Assembly: GCA_949775045.1 (NCBI GenBank)
Contig: OX459097.1
Coordinates: 11,870,195 to 11,934,194, forward strand
Reading direction: 5' to 3'
Source of the DNA: Metridium senile
Lineage: Eukaryota > Cnidaria > Anthozoa > Actiniaria > Metridiidae
DNA: 64,000 nucleotides
Shown here: one piece after another, positions 45,301 through 59,159 of the stretch
Layout: every line of letters begins with the position of its first letter
Position numbering within the stretch: position 1 is the first letter of the stretch
Notes under the pieces: model-generated
Database searches by the model: none
What the model saw: the letters and a program-made list of their open reading frames with translations, nothing else
What the model was told of the DNA's origin: nothing
Made by a program: the position numbers and the translations under genes

Positions 45301-48300
45301 AGAAAATGACTTATCGTGCCGTCTTCGTTTAGAACCTATAATTAAAACCAAGTTGATTCTGTTAGAGTTTCTAGAATATCTTTGTACGTGGTCGAATGTA
45401 ATATATGAACAATCGGAAAATGGGTAATTTCATCGGTATTATTGTTATGAAAATTCCATTAGATTAACACTCACAAGGCGCTAGCTTGTCAAAGGATAGC
45501 CTCTAATGCCCAGTAAAAAAAACACTGACAAATTTCCTCTTTTTCCTTTTAACACCAAAAAAAAATTAACTGCAAAACTAAAAAATATTTTTTCAATTGT
45601 GTAAGGATAAACAGCTTCTAATATTTAATGCAAAATTATAACAACTTTCCAACAATTTTTCATTTTTAATACCATACTTAAACCCCTAAAATTCATTGCA
45701 AAACTAAATATATCTTTCTTCATTTGTGTAAGGATAAACAGCTTCTAATATTTCATGTAAAATTATAACAACTTTCCAACAATATTTTCATAGTGCATAA
45801 AATATGGATAAATAATATTATGGAATTGTAACCAATTATTTTAGTGATAGAAAAAGACGCAAATTTTATCTAGATTTTCAAGCTTTGAAAATAATATAGA
45901 AATTATATGATCTGGAAAAATATCTTGCTCTGAAAATAATATGGAAATAAATGAATATGACTAACAAAAGATATGAAGAAATATTTGTTGGGCTGTGAAA
46001 ATGATAAAGAATATTGCGAACAAGAAAGTCTGGAAAAATATATAGAATTTATAGCTCTGAAAACGATATAGAAACTATTGTGATCAAGAAAGTCTAGAAA
46101 AATACTATAGAATTTATCGGGCTCTGAAAATGATATATAAATTATTGTGATCAAGAAAGCATCTGGAAAAAGATATAGAATTTATTGGGCTCTCAAATTG
46201 ATATAGAAATATTATGATAAAATATATCTAGCATATAATTTGTTTTGGAAATGATATAGAAAAATATGATTAAGAGACACGCTAGATTACCAAACCCTTT
46301 ATTTCACGCTACATTAAACCATTACGAAACTCAAAGTAACATCCAATCTAATTTCCCCGTGTTTAAAGTGTTCAGTTGTATGTCAAAAAGATGCTATCTC
46401 GATTTCCACCGCTTGCCTAAGGTTTAATCGAGGCCAAACAAGTCACATTGCATTAACAAATGGGTATATATTGTCTCTGTCAACTTAACCAAATTCGTTT
46501 AGTTATGGCTTTGAAATCCTTCTATAAATCTAATATAGATAGTCTAGTCTCGTAGGACAAGCGCTTTTCAGCTGGAACTAGAAACACAGAACGGATTTAT
46601 ATACTTGCGGTTTTTTTTTGTATAATTTTGATTCTAAATCAGAGTCCAATTCAAGCCTTTGTATTTCTTCTACCAAAAAGATATCATTTCTTGTTATGAG
46701 ATGATCAAATATTTAATATATTTAAAAATAGAAAATACCCCAGCCCTGCTTATACCAAGCAGTCGAAAAAATACATTAAAAATTATTCCAAACAATTCCA
46801 ATCTGAACTTCACTTTTTTCACCTCGATTTGCCATGTTGCGAGCATGTGAGATAACGTATAAAATTACCTATCCCCCTGCCTGCTTGTTAGACGAATCAA
46901 GGAAATGAGGAAAGCACTCTTACCTCCCACATCAGATTGTTGTCAATTTCGTAGTTAACATCTTCAGGTTTTACGATTTGGCCGGTATAAGGGCCCATTT
47001 GAGTTGCTTCTTTGATCCAACATGTACTAAAAACTCCTAGTTGTACACCAGGAATCGACGATGGAGCGATGGTGACTTGCTCGGGAAGAGATACGAATGC
47101 CATACAGTAGGAATCGTTGTTCAGACAAAGCTGTTTAGGTTTAGTATTTTCGCTGCTTAAAACTGGAAGCATAGTTGGTGAACTTATACTGTCCAAATGT
47201 TCTGGATAAGTGGGTTCGGATTCTGTAGTTTAAAATGAAGAAAACCATGGTTAGGTTTGCTACTTTTTCTATTTCGAAAATTAATTAATTTATTTATTTT
47301 ATCTGTAGTTAAAAAGCAAGAAAATTGTAAAAGTTTTATAGGTTTTATGTATTTTTAGGTTTTAAGATATTATTATTTAAAGTTATTTGTATATATAAGT
47401 GGGTTCGAACTCTCGGTTTAAAAGCAAAAAAAAAAATACATGATAATGTGTTTATTTGTTTCTTTGTTGTAGTATTTCAAGCTTTCAAAATCTATTTTGC
47501 CCAATTTTTCTGTTTAATATCCTGAGATGTTAACTCTAGTTCCAAAGTCAAAACAAAACAATAAAAAATCCAGTTTATTGCTATATATTAATTTACAATT
47601 TATGCTCTTAAATTTATATTTTTAAAAATAAGAAAAGCTAGCCCCTAGTTTTTAGTTAAAAGAAAGCAATGATCATTAATATTATTAACAAAAACATTAA
47701 GATTAAAATGTGCGACAAGAACGTGCCATATTTGAATTAAGTTATTTGTTAGAAGTAAAAATCATACACAAAAACCAGCGACATGTCTTTGAAAAAAATT
47801 GATGAAATTTTTAACAAGATATCTTGTGCATTTTTGATGACTTTGTTTACAAAAGCTTGCAATACCTTTTCTCATTCCTATAACAAAAAAATCTAGACTT
47901 TGATAAATTGTAAATCCTAGGGGGTTAGTTTGATAATAAATCAGTAAAAACTTAGCAAGCCAACGGGGACACTGTTAAAACAAAAACCTCGAACGCTCTT
48001 GAATAATTGATCAAATTTTATACTACCCTTGAAAACATTTCCGAATCAAGCAAGTTGGTTAAAATTAGCTTTGAAACCCGGAAAAACGCGATGTAAAAGT
48101 AGTATTGATAACCAGAGTTTATGGTAGTCGTTTTTTAGTGTTAGGAAATTTAGATATTTCTCCAGTGGGTTAAGTTTTGGGGAGGTTGAAATGGTGAGTG
48201 ATTTACACCTGCAGTAGTATACCACAGGACCATTGATCATGGTTTGGCCACCAAGTGAACTAAATTAAGTTCTGATTGAGAAATTACTAGTCTCTTACAT

Positions 48301-50223
48301 ATCATTGAATAGCTGTGTTTAGTGATTTATCGATTGTTTCGATGCGAGTTGATTGTATTCATTAAGACTACGACTGAACGCTTTGAGTAAATTTGAAGCG
48401 GGCTGCGGAAACAAAGATAAAAACAAGCACGGATGTTAAAGGCAAAGGATTTCATTACTAGGCACTAAGCTAAGAGAAAGAAAAAACAATCACCATTTTA
48501 CTCTTCTCATTGGTAAACTTCTCACAATAAAAACTAAATGTAAAATTCATGTGAAGATGTGATATATAAATGAATAAGCAAGTAAACACATCACTTTCGT
48601 TTTAACAATAAATTTCTACTTAAATTTTGATCTGATATGACGATACCATGCAGGTATTTTTAGAGCCGAAGAAACACACATTCAAGGGCGTTTACTTGTG
48701 TAAAGCACAAAGCTTTTTTATTCCTCTTGTTGTTATTTTGTAAAAGAATTGTTTTTGCGGTCTTTGGAAACAGTTGTGATCTTTTACTTAGAAACAGTAA
48801 TTACACTAGTCAGTAAAAAAATCGTCTGCTGTTTCTTTAGTTTCTTAGTCGAGCGAGTTGATTTAGACCTGCTAGAGTGACACTGTTGTCTCCTAGTGGC
48901 CTCAATTTCCTTTTTAGTGTATGTTCAAGAACTATGCAATCATTCAAGACAAAGACAACACAGAGAAAGCTCTTTAATTCGACCCTGAACAGAGAAACTA
49001 TTAGGAGAGTTTCTTCAATTCAACACGTCTCACAAAAACGAACCAAAACACTTTTAACATTCGTTCATATTGCTCCATAAATAAGATTTTTCAATGCTAC
49101 TAGTAGGCTATTGCATATTCATTACCCTGACCCACCTGTGAAACACAAATTGGGTATTTAAAACTTATTATCTATGCGAAATTACAATTGAACGGAGCAC
49201 TGGTAGTATTTTTCTCCAAAAACAAACCGGTGTTTTCGTGTATATAACTATACTAATGAGTGCCATGGACGACGAAAACGTCATTACAGAATTAACTAAA
49301 AGTGTTGTGTTTGTCGCGGTGAAAACATTTTGTTAAAAAAGAATTTTAAAATGGCTACAAATAAGTAAGATGTTTTTCGAGCGGGGAAAATATAAAAGCT
49401 CGCAGGGGAAAATCAGCAAGTTTTAAGGAATATAATACTCTTTGTGTTCACGTGAGTATTGAAGGTTATTTTTATTGAAGGTGCAATGCACGCGTGGGTC
49501 AGTGACACGTCTTAAACAAAAACCAAGTGTTTGGAAAACACAAGATTTGATAAACAACTTATAATTTTTTATCTTATTTTCGTTGTAAATGGGAGATAGC
49601 TTGTTCATTTTCTTACAAAGCGCTCGTCGTTGGCCAGCCATGTTGGTTAACTCTAGCATTTAGTTCCCAAATGTAACGTTTGAAGAAATTGAAATTAAAT
49701 GATGGAATGTCAATGATTACCCCGATGAACTTAAAAACAGACAATTTCTCTCTTTGGTTCTTTAAATTTTTAATGGCCTTTCTTAGTTAAATTCCATCAA
49801 AAAAGCTCTATGGAATTACAAAACTAAGCCACAAGCGCTAGTTTAAAGTTAGGCTATAGAAAGAATCAATAGTAAGTATATTGCTGATTAGTAAGGTTCT
49901 AACTCGTAATTACATAATTTCGCAGTTTTGACATAACCATAAAATAATGTCGTTTAGTTTGTCGGAGATGGACTTGTCTAGTGTGTTACTAATCACTGTT
50001 GAGTGCTAGCATGTACTGAGAACAAAAATCATGCACAACTAACTACTCGCTCACCTTCATCCGATGGATACTCAGCTTTGTCTAAAAAACTTGATTTAAA
50101 AGTCAGCTCTTTTTGTCCACCAAAAACATTGCACCATTTTCCATATAAAACGCTCCGAAGAACCTCCTGGCTGATGCTTAAAGTATTTGAAGGCGACGAC
50201 TCTTCCAAGGTCCAACTTTCCAT
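38987..50223 (-). CDS. PRDM12: PRDM12, PR/SET domain and C2H2 zinc-finger regulator, whole gene (4 coding exons)
   Basis: Nuclear transcription or chromatin regulator. In vertebrates PRDM12 acts in nociceptor and spinal V1-interneuron development (established knowledge). Four exons (50055-50223, 46924-47222, 45035-45335, 38987-39384) join in phase to 1167 nt, 388 aa plus TAA. The PR/SET domain spans about residues 102-235, with [34 protein letters not shown] and [11 protein letters not shown]. Three C2H2 fingers lie at residues 278-298, 306-326 and 334-356. Finger 1 has [17 protein letters not shown], finger 2 [10 protein letters not shown] and finger 3 [17 protein letters not shown], all near-identical to human PRDM12. 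Human PRDM12 is about 367 aa and ends in a poly-alanine tract; this protein instead ends in a short polar tail. PRDM6 and PRDM14 fit much less well. Confidence 0.95.
40201..40995. repeat. 162-bp tandem repeat, five copies, in PRDM12 intron 3
   Basis: CAATTTCTTTAAATCAAAAC starts copies at 40201, 40363, 40525 and 40833, with a diverged, shorter copy from about 40687. Each contains GGTGGTTTCCTCTGTAYATC, TTAAAATATTTACGCCAATA and AAACGGGTTTTAATTTACTC. Confidence 0.95.
45035..45335 (-). CDS. PRDM12: PRDM12 exon 3 (second half of PR/SET domain, residues 157-256)
   Basis: 301 nt, phase 0 in and phase 1 out. It begins [13 protein letters not shown], then [40 protein letters not shown] and FLGVPGIPP, closely tracking human PRDM12. 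The Tyr of ELLVWYG is present. The NHxC signature of classical SET methyltransferases is replaced by NCAR, as is usual in PRDM proteins. A basic run RRRRKS at residues 241-246 after the domain could help nuclear import (inference). Confidence 0.95.
45880..46275. repeat. Degenerate tandem repeat of about 65 bp in PRDM12 intron 2
   Basis: GCTCTGAAAATGATATAGAA and TGTGATCAAGAAAGTCTGGA recur about six times with drift. Confidence 0.8.
46924..47222 (-). CDS. PRDM12: PRDM12 exon 2 (linker and first half of PR/SET domain, residues 57-156)
   Basis: 299 nt between an acceptor ending CTACAG and a GTAAGA donor. Residues 102-156 are the first half of the PR/SET fold: [35 protein letters not shown], then NNLMWE at the junction. 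Human PRDM12 reads APSS/AQSSIPG, WIKAGTEMGPFTG and NNNLMWEV at the same points. The preceding 45 residues are Ser/Pro-rich and show no motif. The exon ends in phase 0. Confidence 0.94.
50055..50223 (-). CDS. PRDM12: PRDM12 exon 1 (N-terminal region, residues 1-56)
   Basis: The start is ATG at 50223, fixed by an in-frame TAG nine bases upstream. The encoded [19 protein letters not shown] matches the conserved pre-SET block of human PRDM12 (SDILHSFLYGRWRNVLGE). The donor GTGAGC gives phase 1, and exon 2 begins with the two bases needed to complete a Glu codon. The following intron is 2832 bp. Confidence 0.92.
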
Positions 50224-50760
50224 GCTGCTCTAATATTTATTTGTTATATTGTTATTATTTATTATTATTATCCTTAGTGCCTTGATGTGCTCACATTGAC
50301 GCCAGTCGTCGTTTATGAGGGTATAATGAAGCAGGCGCTTTTATATTGGGGGCCTTGTTTGCCAATGACAATGATCTCTCTTAGAACAATAGCAACGAAA
50401 ATCTAAATACGTCTTTGTAATAAATCAAACATATTTCACCGTGTCCTTCACACCTCATTGAGCGCATTGCTGTCCGGAGGTAATGAGTGGCCACCCTATC
50501 ACAGCACCTGCATTACGTTCTTACTGCGCATGCTCGACCACATTGCGCGTAGTGTCCGTGAAGCTGAGGGGTCGAGCGATTGATAGGCTTATATCCCTCT
50601 TGTTTTGTTTTGTTTCTCATTACGATGTGAATGTCTTAAGGATTGATGTAATATACGCGATAGCTACTTAGGACTGACATGTGACCTTTAAAAGGGTTCT
50701 TTTTCTCTCTTATTCTAGTCAAGGGCACAATATATTAGGCTAAGCTTATTTAGGGTAGTT
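50224..50760 (-). promoter_or_regulatory. PRDM12 upstream region with an NRF1-like site
   Basis: 5' flank of the PRDM12 ATG. It is less AT-rich than its surroundings, with TGCGCATGCTC at about 50525 (one base from the NRF1 palindrome) and ATTGCGCG nearby. No TATA box is convincingly placed. The promoter call is positional inference. Confidence 0.3.
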
Positions 50761-53700
50761 CGCACCGGTGGTAATCCGAAATTCCCCTTCGATGCACTTC
50801 CTCTCCTCAAATAGACTTTCCGTGTTATTTGGATTCAAAAACGGCAATTTTTTACGAATGAAACAAGCATATAACACTAAGTGCCGCCATCAAAAAAGGT
50901 TTTTCTAGCATCATGTAACTTTAAACTGATAGTTTTTTTTTCAGTCGAATCATTTCATTTCGTTCAAAATTTCAGCGATTTTTTTCAATGATCAAATGTT
51001 CTAGAATCCCAAACGAAAACATTCCATTTCGGTAGTAAGTAATAATTGATTTGTTGAAAACCCGACGTTAGTAATTCTCCCTATAGGATTTGTTTAAGAG
51101 AGCCAGGTTAAACCGAATTAGTCTTTCTCCGATTTGTATATCTGATGTAAACAGGTTGTTTCTCAGTGGCAAATCTAGTTTTCACAATACCAGCGCGCGA
51201 AGCAATCACTTATAATTAGCGAGCCTATCTTAATTGAAAGTGTTCTAACATTTTCCAATAGAAAACCTTCTTAATTATTGCAGCCACCAGTTCCTAATAA
51301 AGCATTTGTACCAGTTGCTAATTGATCTTAAATAATTCCATCTCTCTGGAGGCGAGAACTGCGCCTTTGTATAGACCAACATTTGTGTTAACTCTTAGAT
51401 GTGTTACCTACGATGTTGGGGGAAAAACACGACGAAAACATCGCAAATAGACTACTTGACGTTGGCCAAACCTTTTCACAGTTGTGAATGGTTAGCATAG
51501 ATTTGTTGTGGGTCGTTGTGAGGGCTTTTCAGAGTAGAGTATAGAGATCCCGGCACGGTCTATCACCTGCTGGCTGGTACCACACGCGCGTGTCAGGCGC
51601 GTGGCACAACAATGGCTGCTTAATACATTTACGTTTAGCTCATATCACTCTTTTATAATTGCTTATACAAGCTTGGGATTAAGTCCCGGTGTAATGGTCA
51701 AGATTGGGGGATTTGCCAGGCCAGTTAGAAAATAACACGGAGAGTGATCAACGTAGAACGAAATCACTACAAGATCAGCGTAAAGCATATGTACATAATG
51801 TAATCCTTAGGTAATCCTAAGAACATTTTATCGGGATAATTACTTCATTGCGGACTTGAATAAAATTGTCAAATCCTACAGATTACGAATCCTTGATCAG
51901 TCAGTCACAGAATGATTCATATTTGTTTTTTAAATATTTCAACCCGATGGTTTAATTTTTTTTTAAATGTGGTGACATTACGACTCAAGGAAATGAAAAA
52001 GTTTTGATGTTTTTATTTTATTTTGTTTCAGCGTTTTTCGTTTTCTTGTTTTTTTTTAATAGACGATCTTCATTTGATAAACATGCCGGGATACCCCGTA
52101 TTTGTCTGTCTAAAATTTAATTTGCATGTGAATAGTATCTCTTAAGGCTCATTAGTGTGATTGAATCAAAATAGTGCACAAAAAATAAGGTTTATTTACT
52201 CCGTTCAGAGTAAACAGATCGCGAACAATCAGTGGTACTGTTATTTCCCAACCGTCTATTAGTGTATCTTAATAAACTGTGATTTACATAAGCAATCATA
52301 ACTTACATCTCAGCTTTCTAAATGAGTAATCTTTACTGATTTGTCTAAAATGGACTCATAAGCTCTTAATACAACAGAAAACACTATTTTATCAAGTAAT
52401 TGCAAACATGCTTTGTTTTAACAATTTCATTGAAATGTGTTATTTTCGGGGACAAAATTGCGTAAGATTTCCTTGAGAGTTCTCGGGATTTTTTTTTTTT
52501 TTTTTCATATTAAACTCATTAACCCCAAAGGGTTTTACGGGGAAATTACTCCGACATATTACTAGTAGTAAACTATCTTACAAAGCTGAGACCTCAAAGA
52601 TTTCAACCAAAACATACCAATCTTAGCTTCCTCTGGTGTTATAAACATTAACATTTGATGACTTTAGCTCCACTGTAAGTTCTTGTACCGGATCAAGGGG
52701 AAATTCGCTCATTTCCCTTGTTGTGAGTGCAAACTGCAAGCTATAATTCATTAAGACCTATCGTTTTAATAGCTTATTGTCTTGATTCGAGACTACTGCA
52801 TAACCAATGTCTCACAATTCGAGTGAAAACAGCCCAGACGAAAGTATATTTTAGTGGTGTCAAGTAAGGGCGACTGTGAACCGCCCTTGGAGGGGTGTTT
52901 TTATTGAGCACAAGTTTAGTAGTCCCTCTTAGCCTTTTCAGTGATAATAAAATCTAAGTTGTTTAGAAAACTACATTACCATCGCTCAACGATGGTACAC
53001 GTGTGATAGGGGAAAAAAAGTTTTCGATGTAAAGGAGTTTTGTTAGACAAACAATGTCCCTCGTCTAAGAATAGTGCATAGGTTTACTAGTAGTCAAAAG
53101 GTTCATTCGGCTCCAAAATACTCCATGAGGGCCCCTGGCTTAGAGAAAGAACTCAAGGCAGGTGTCATCTATAGAGACTTCAAGCTTAATGCGATAGTTC
53201 GATCGAGAAGGCTTCGTTCAGCAATCATGAGTATAGACCGCGGTATTGTAGGTTATTCCATCAAATGTGTCTCCCCGGAGACCATGGCTTGCACCATCAG
53301 CCTATACAACTAACCCCTTGGTTCACTAGGGGGGCGTTCGCTGTCAAAATAAATGCGGCTTTTCGCTGAATTATTACAAATTAAACAGTATGTGTAACTT
53401 TGTGCAACTAGTCTCGCGTGCATTTAGGATGAAAGGTTGGGATGTCGTTAATGGCTGCTCATATGGAAAAGAACACCCCACGCTCAATAGTGTAAACTAG
53501 GTGTCTTAAAGCTCATTAGAAAACAATCGAAACCTTACATACAGACGACGATTTGCTCTACTCTCATTTGACAGTTATTTCTCTCCTTCCTTTGTTTTGC
53601 TTAAATAATCAGTAGATGATGATTATGAAACCGCGAACAGAATAATCTAAATGCTTACTTAATTAGACATGTCTTTTTGAACAATTCTGCTCGCCCTAAG

Positions 53701-55934
53701 GCCATAAAAACTAACTTGATAGGGGGAAATCACTGAGTTTACCGAGTTGTGACTTGTATTTTCCTCTTTAGTCAGTTTGATCGTTTCTGATCTCTTTAGT
53801 TGATCATGCGGGTATTTTGGAGGGTACTCGTTCTAAAAATATTCCCAACTCCAGTCGATGTAGTGTTTACTTAGCCCTATTATAATAGTCATTTGACCTA
53901 TCCCCTCGAAGTTGAAAATGTGCGGGTTTAGTAACTCGATGGCCAAGGGTAAACTTGGTCGGGCAGCTGAGAAGGGCTGAAGCTTTAGAGAACCTATTTA
54001 TGGGTATAGACTAGAGAAAAAAACGTCTTTAACGAGCATGTAATAGTCCAAAAATACACCAAGGTTTTATAATAAAGTTTTCTATTGTACGTATTAAAGA
54101 TCGAAAAAAGATCCCGTTCAAGATAGCATTAACCAACAATGTTATAATATGGATTATGTCAAAAGTAGGTTTTTTTTGGTGATAAAACCGTCTGAGAAGT
54201 TTTTAAGGAACATTGTATAACAACTGCAAAGTACATAAATTGACGATAAAGAATTCAACGATATATTGTTTTTCATCATCATTTTTTAATAATGCGATTT
54301 AAAAGAGCCAAGTTGTGATTTCATGAATTGTAAAACTCATTTATTTATCTTCTTAGTACATATTGCATCCGTTTTCACTGTTTAGAAAACCCAAACATAA
54401 TAAGCTACTATTAAAAATCGCGCTGTTTAGTTTTTATTACAGGCATTGCTAGATAAACATCTATTTTAAAGGATATTATTATTGCTTGACTAGTCAAAAA
54501 GGCTATTTTTAAAAGACATAACTTTGAAATAACTCAAATCATGACCGCAAAAACTAACTGTTTATCGTGCATAAGTAGAATGTAAATCTTTAATTTCAAA
54601 CCCCAAATTAAATAATTTGATCAAGTGTAAATTAACAAATGGTAAAGGGAAAATTACTCGCGGGCTGTTATCATCGCTACAGCCAATTTTCGTCTTTTGA
54701 CAACGAGAGCAATGCAAGGGCCTTAGATTCGCCGCAGATATGGATTTAGGGAGATAGGATAGACACTTAGTTTAGAAGTGAATTATTCATGGTATTGCAT
54801 GGTTCTAGGAGGGGCCTTGTCTTGTACTTTGTACCAAGTAGAGTCTCTTGAAGGATTGGGCTTTCGAAGTTTCAGGTAATGAAAAAAGTCATCATTTCTT
54901 TTGATTACTGGTACGCGTCAAACTGTGATTTAATCATGACAGTGTGTCTCATTGAGTAGCAGAAATTACATGATTTACCTTCACACTTCATTAGAACTTA
55001 ATTCTCTCGGTGACAAGTGTACGATGGACAGGTTTTTCGTCTTAATTTGCGCTCTATCTTAATCAAGATCTGGACGTAGTCTTCCTAAGTTTGCTGCGAA
55101 ATATCTTATCGCTTCTATTAGTATGCCTATGATTTCTTATCACGTCGGTCACAACGAAAATTAACTTGTAAAAATCAAATAAAATATGACCAAGAGAATC
55201 AAAGATCGATAAGACATTGTCGTGATAAGAGATTTTTCGTTTGTATTCGCACGGGAGGTGCAGGTAGATAAGATGCCGTACAAACCTAACTGATGTGGTT
55301 TAGGTCAATATTTGAAGACCTTGTCATCACATGTCAGTCGAGGATGTTAGAATAGTAAAAATTTACTTTAAATGATAACGATAACTAGGAATTATCGGGC
55401 CTCAAACGGTTATAATCGTACGCTTTATCGCCAACCATGGGCGTGAACTTGCTTACTCACAACACCGAAAAGGAAACATCTAACGTCACTTTAAATATCC
55501 CCATGTTACAATTTCCTATGAAAACTAAACACGACAAAATCCCTGTCTAAACTGAGCTAGCATTTATAGTCATTAAGAAAAAAGCGCCCGGGGTATAACC
55601 AAAATATCGTGTTTTTTGGTATTTTCTACCGCGCGGTCTTAGTTCCAAATCAGAACAGGTGCAAGGTCGCGATCATCGATCACTCTTATTTAAAAACGCT
55701 GAACTTGTCGACGCCTTGTTTATTAAAGTTAAAGATATATTTTACATGAACCGAGGACTCTTTGTATTTGTGGAAGTTGAATAATTGATTGAATTGGTTA
55801 TTTGTTAGAATTTTCTAAAGAGAAACTATTGAGTAAGTAAGATCATATACGTTGAATAACACCCGGTATTGCTTTGATATTATTAGTGTTATTAGCGTAG
55901 TAAATGACTAAGTAATTACTTCTTGAACTCGCCT
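50761..55934. other. Upstream non-coding sequence, no gene seen
   Basis: Mostly unique sequence without tandem or inverted repeats of note. The plus ORF 53074-53313 (79 codons) has no recognised motif, no splice partner and no homologue I know. Confidence 0.5.
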
Positions 55935-55944
55935 TCATGTTTGC

Positions 55945-56245
55945 TTATACACTTTCAAGTTATTTAATACCGAATCAGTTCACCTAGAGGTTTTTTGTTG
56001 GTATAAAGAATTACTCTAAATCGAGTAAAAGTTTTTCATTTCGCTCACACTTTCAAGTTATTTAATATCGAATCAGTTCACCTATAGAGTTTTTTTTGTT
56101 GATATTAAGAATTTCTCTAAATCGAGTAAAAGTTTTTCATTTCGCTCACACTTTCAAGTTATTTAATACCGAATCAGTTCACCTAGAGGTTTTTTGTTGA
56201 TATTAAGAGTTACTCTAAATCGAGTAAAAGTTTTGCATTTCGTTT
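55945..56245. repeat. 98-bp tandem repeat, three copies
   Basis: CACTTTCAAGTTATTTAATA then CGAATCAGTTCACCTA and ACTCTAAATCGAGTAAAAGT begin at about 55950, 56048 and 56147. Confidence 0.93.
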
Positions 56246-56249
56246 GTAA

Positions 56250-59100
56250 ATAAAATCAGGTCAGGTTACAAACGAAGAATTTGTGTTTGTAATACGAATT
56301 TGTCCAAACTGCAGAAAAGAAATGCTGATTTCAAATAAATGTTGTTGCTATAGGATGAGTTATTTCATCAAAATTCGGTGAATTTGTTTTCTAAAAATGA
56401 TTTTGTTGATACGTTGTAAATTTACTCGTCAAAATTTGAAACTTCTGATCAGCTCTATCGTAAATCAAAGCTATAAATAAATCAAAAAGTTGTTATTGTG
56501 GGTTAAGAAAATATTTTCTTTCGTTTTAGTGCAGTTTAATAATAGATTTGTATTCTTTCTCTCGCGAATTTTGCTAACACTTTGCCGATGGATATTCAAT
56601 ATTAAGAACATTGTTGAAGAAAAAAAAATCCAATTTCGTTTGTAAAAGCGAATTAGTCGCTAAAGTTGTACGTTTAAATTTTAAATAGCGGCTTAGAATT
56701 TATAGACCTTAACTGATTACTTTTACGTTATAAAGCTCAAATAAAATACCTTTTTGTTAATAACAATGAATTAAGAAAGTCCGTTTTTGTTCGTTCACTG
56801 TGGTAATAGAGTTCACTGTAAATAATGTCTTTTAGTTAAATTAACTCTTAATTTTACTGGCTTAATTTGCTAAATTAAAGTTTCAAAGTTAATTTCGTTT
56901 CATGTTTTATAACTTAAGCTTTCATCAATTAAACTACTAACACTCTCCGTTATATAAAATAACATTTGTAAAACATAACAAATTGAGCTGATATTTGTCG
57001 ATTTGAACGTGCGAAATTCAAACAAAATTATAGTTCACTTTCAGATTTACTGCTAAAAATGTTGACTGCAAAAATGATTTACAAATAGACATGTAATTTC
57101 TTTTCTCTGATTAGAATAAAACACGGTGGCGAAATAAAATGATTTCTATTCAAAAAGCTTAATTTTTCTTAATTATTTCTATGACTTTTCTTTAGTAAAT
57201 TTAGGTTCAGAGTATTTACATATGTGTTGTTCAAAATCTACTTCATTTTCGGCCGGATTTGATTTGTTTTGCACGTGCCGGGTTTTTTAAACACAACAAA
57301 AATTGTACATTTAGCAAAGGATAATATACCCTTTATTTTAATTCTATATTAAATACATAATATGACTTAAATGAAGTGACAATTTCTGACCAACAAAACA
57401 ATGTGAGTGTAGTTTTAATAAGTGAACCTGAGCTCTGACCAAAGATAGCATTTTACATGTGTCTCCCCTCTCGCTCAAAAAGTCAAATTAAAGATTACAA
57501 TTTTGTTGTTCTAGAAATACAAATAAATAAAGAATAGAATAGATTTGAATAGAGTTGAAGATGGTATCTCGAAGAGCGTCTTCGCTCTTTAAATTAGTGT
57601 AGTCAAAACGGCTTTTTCAAATACTTCTTGTTGAATGGCGCCCAAACAAACGGTGCCTTTTCCAACGTGCTCCTCTTCACAGAACAACAAAGTAATCCCG
57701 TACAAATTAAAGCGAGAAAAACCGATTCAAATCATCTAATCAATTCAAAGAAAAGTGTTTACACATCCTAATTACTGAGTAGAACTTACAATTGGTTTTA
57801 CCATAGGTTTTTACACACTCGGTTTGACTAGAGGTAAATTAAAGTTTTTTCTCTCTTTCTTGGCAATGGGGGTGTCTTGGTGATAGGTACGATTCACTAG
57901 TGGATTGTGGTGAGTTAATCCGGTGTATGAACACAGCCAGAAGTGTGCCTTGACTTGGTTGGAGAAAAAAGGCTTTTAAATCAGGCCATTCTTCACAAGT
58001 GTGCATTGTAAATCCAAGTGAAATTTGAGACGTCATTTAGTTTAATCTTTTAAAATTGATTTCGTTTTATGCACGAACTACATTTGGAGAAAATCCCCCT
58101 AAAATTAACAACAACTCTTTATTTCGATTGAGAAAACAAACTTTATAAATATGTAATGAAACACTTATTAATGCTACTGAGAGTGAACTGAAATAGAGAA
58201 GATATATGAGAAGAAAGGAAGAGGCCTGCTGAATAGTTTGATGCCTTGTCAGCACTTGAGAGCCAACCACTCAAATCCTTAAACTCCACGCTTATGTTGA
58301 ATGTTAGAACATTCGTGGAACAACTATAGTTTAGGGACCCGTGTGCCATAGCCATTACTTCATGTGCTTATTCATTGTATGAAACTACAAACACTCGCTA
58401 GGCGGTCGAGTTTATAAACAGCTTGAGAACAGGGCGATTACGTTAATAGTCCATGTTAATTATCTTGGAGTTCTTAGCTTTGGTTTTTGTGATTTTTTTT
58501 TTTTTGGATGAGACTTTCTTTGCTACTTTCATTACTAACGGTTTGGAAGTTAAAAAGATAAATGTATTCTTAATTCATTGTCTTCACAAATTTCTTTTCG
58601 GAATTCCTTTAATTAGAATTGTCGATAAAGCTGTGAAAAAGCTTGCATTGTCGTAAGCTAAATCCTTAATTTGGGTTAAAAACTTAAAAAATATACATAT
58701 TTTTTTTGCGTTCATAATTCATTTTTTTTCTGAAAACACTTGTAAATTAGAACTCATCATTTATGAAATTAATTTTCCCTTTTTATAACCCAATTCTTCT
58801 CCGAATTTTGCGTTAAAAGTGATTTCGATTATTTTTATTTAGTTGTATCTATACCAAATAATGTAAACGAACAAATAAAACAAATATCTTATAAGGTGTA
58901 CAATATTTAATAAAAAACTAAACTACAGTTCCTATTCTTTTTACAAATGTCTTTATTTCGACGAGTGTATAACTACGAAGGAGCTATTTAACCAATTTGC
59001 GTGAGTTTCGATTCCATTTGTGCTCAGTGTATGATAACATCGCCAACTTGCCCACCAATCAAAGCTAGTATTTACTGTCAGCCCGCAATAGACCAGCCTA
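56250..59100. other. Upstream non-coding sequence, no gene seen
   Basis: AT-rich unique sequence. Minus ORFs at 57839-58355 are short and unrecognised. Confidence 0.5.
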
Positions 59101-59159
59101 TTAAAATGTTATCTCTTTGAGCACGACAATAGCAATGTTGCTCCCAACAGATAGTGGTC

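Noticed and set aside
38987..50223. Assignment to PRDM14 or PRDM6
   Set aside because: Their SET domains share NCAR/CAR and ELLVWY motifs, but the three fingers with [16 protein letters not shown] and [15 protein letters not shown] and the NEQEQNLEV stretch are specific to PRDM12.
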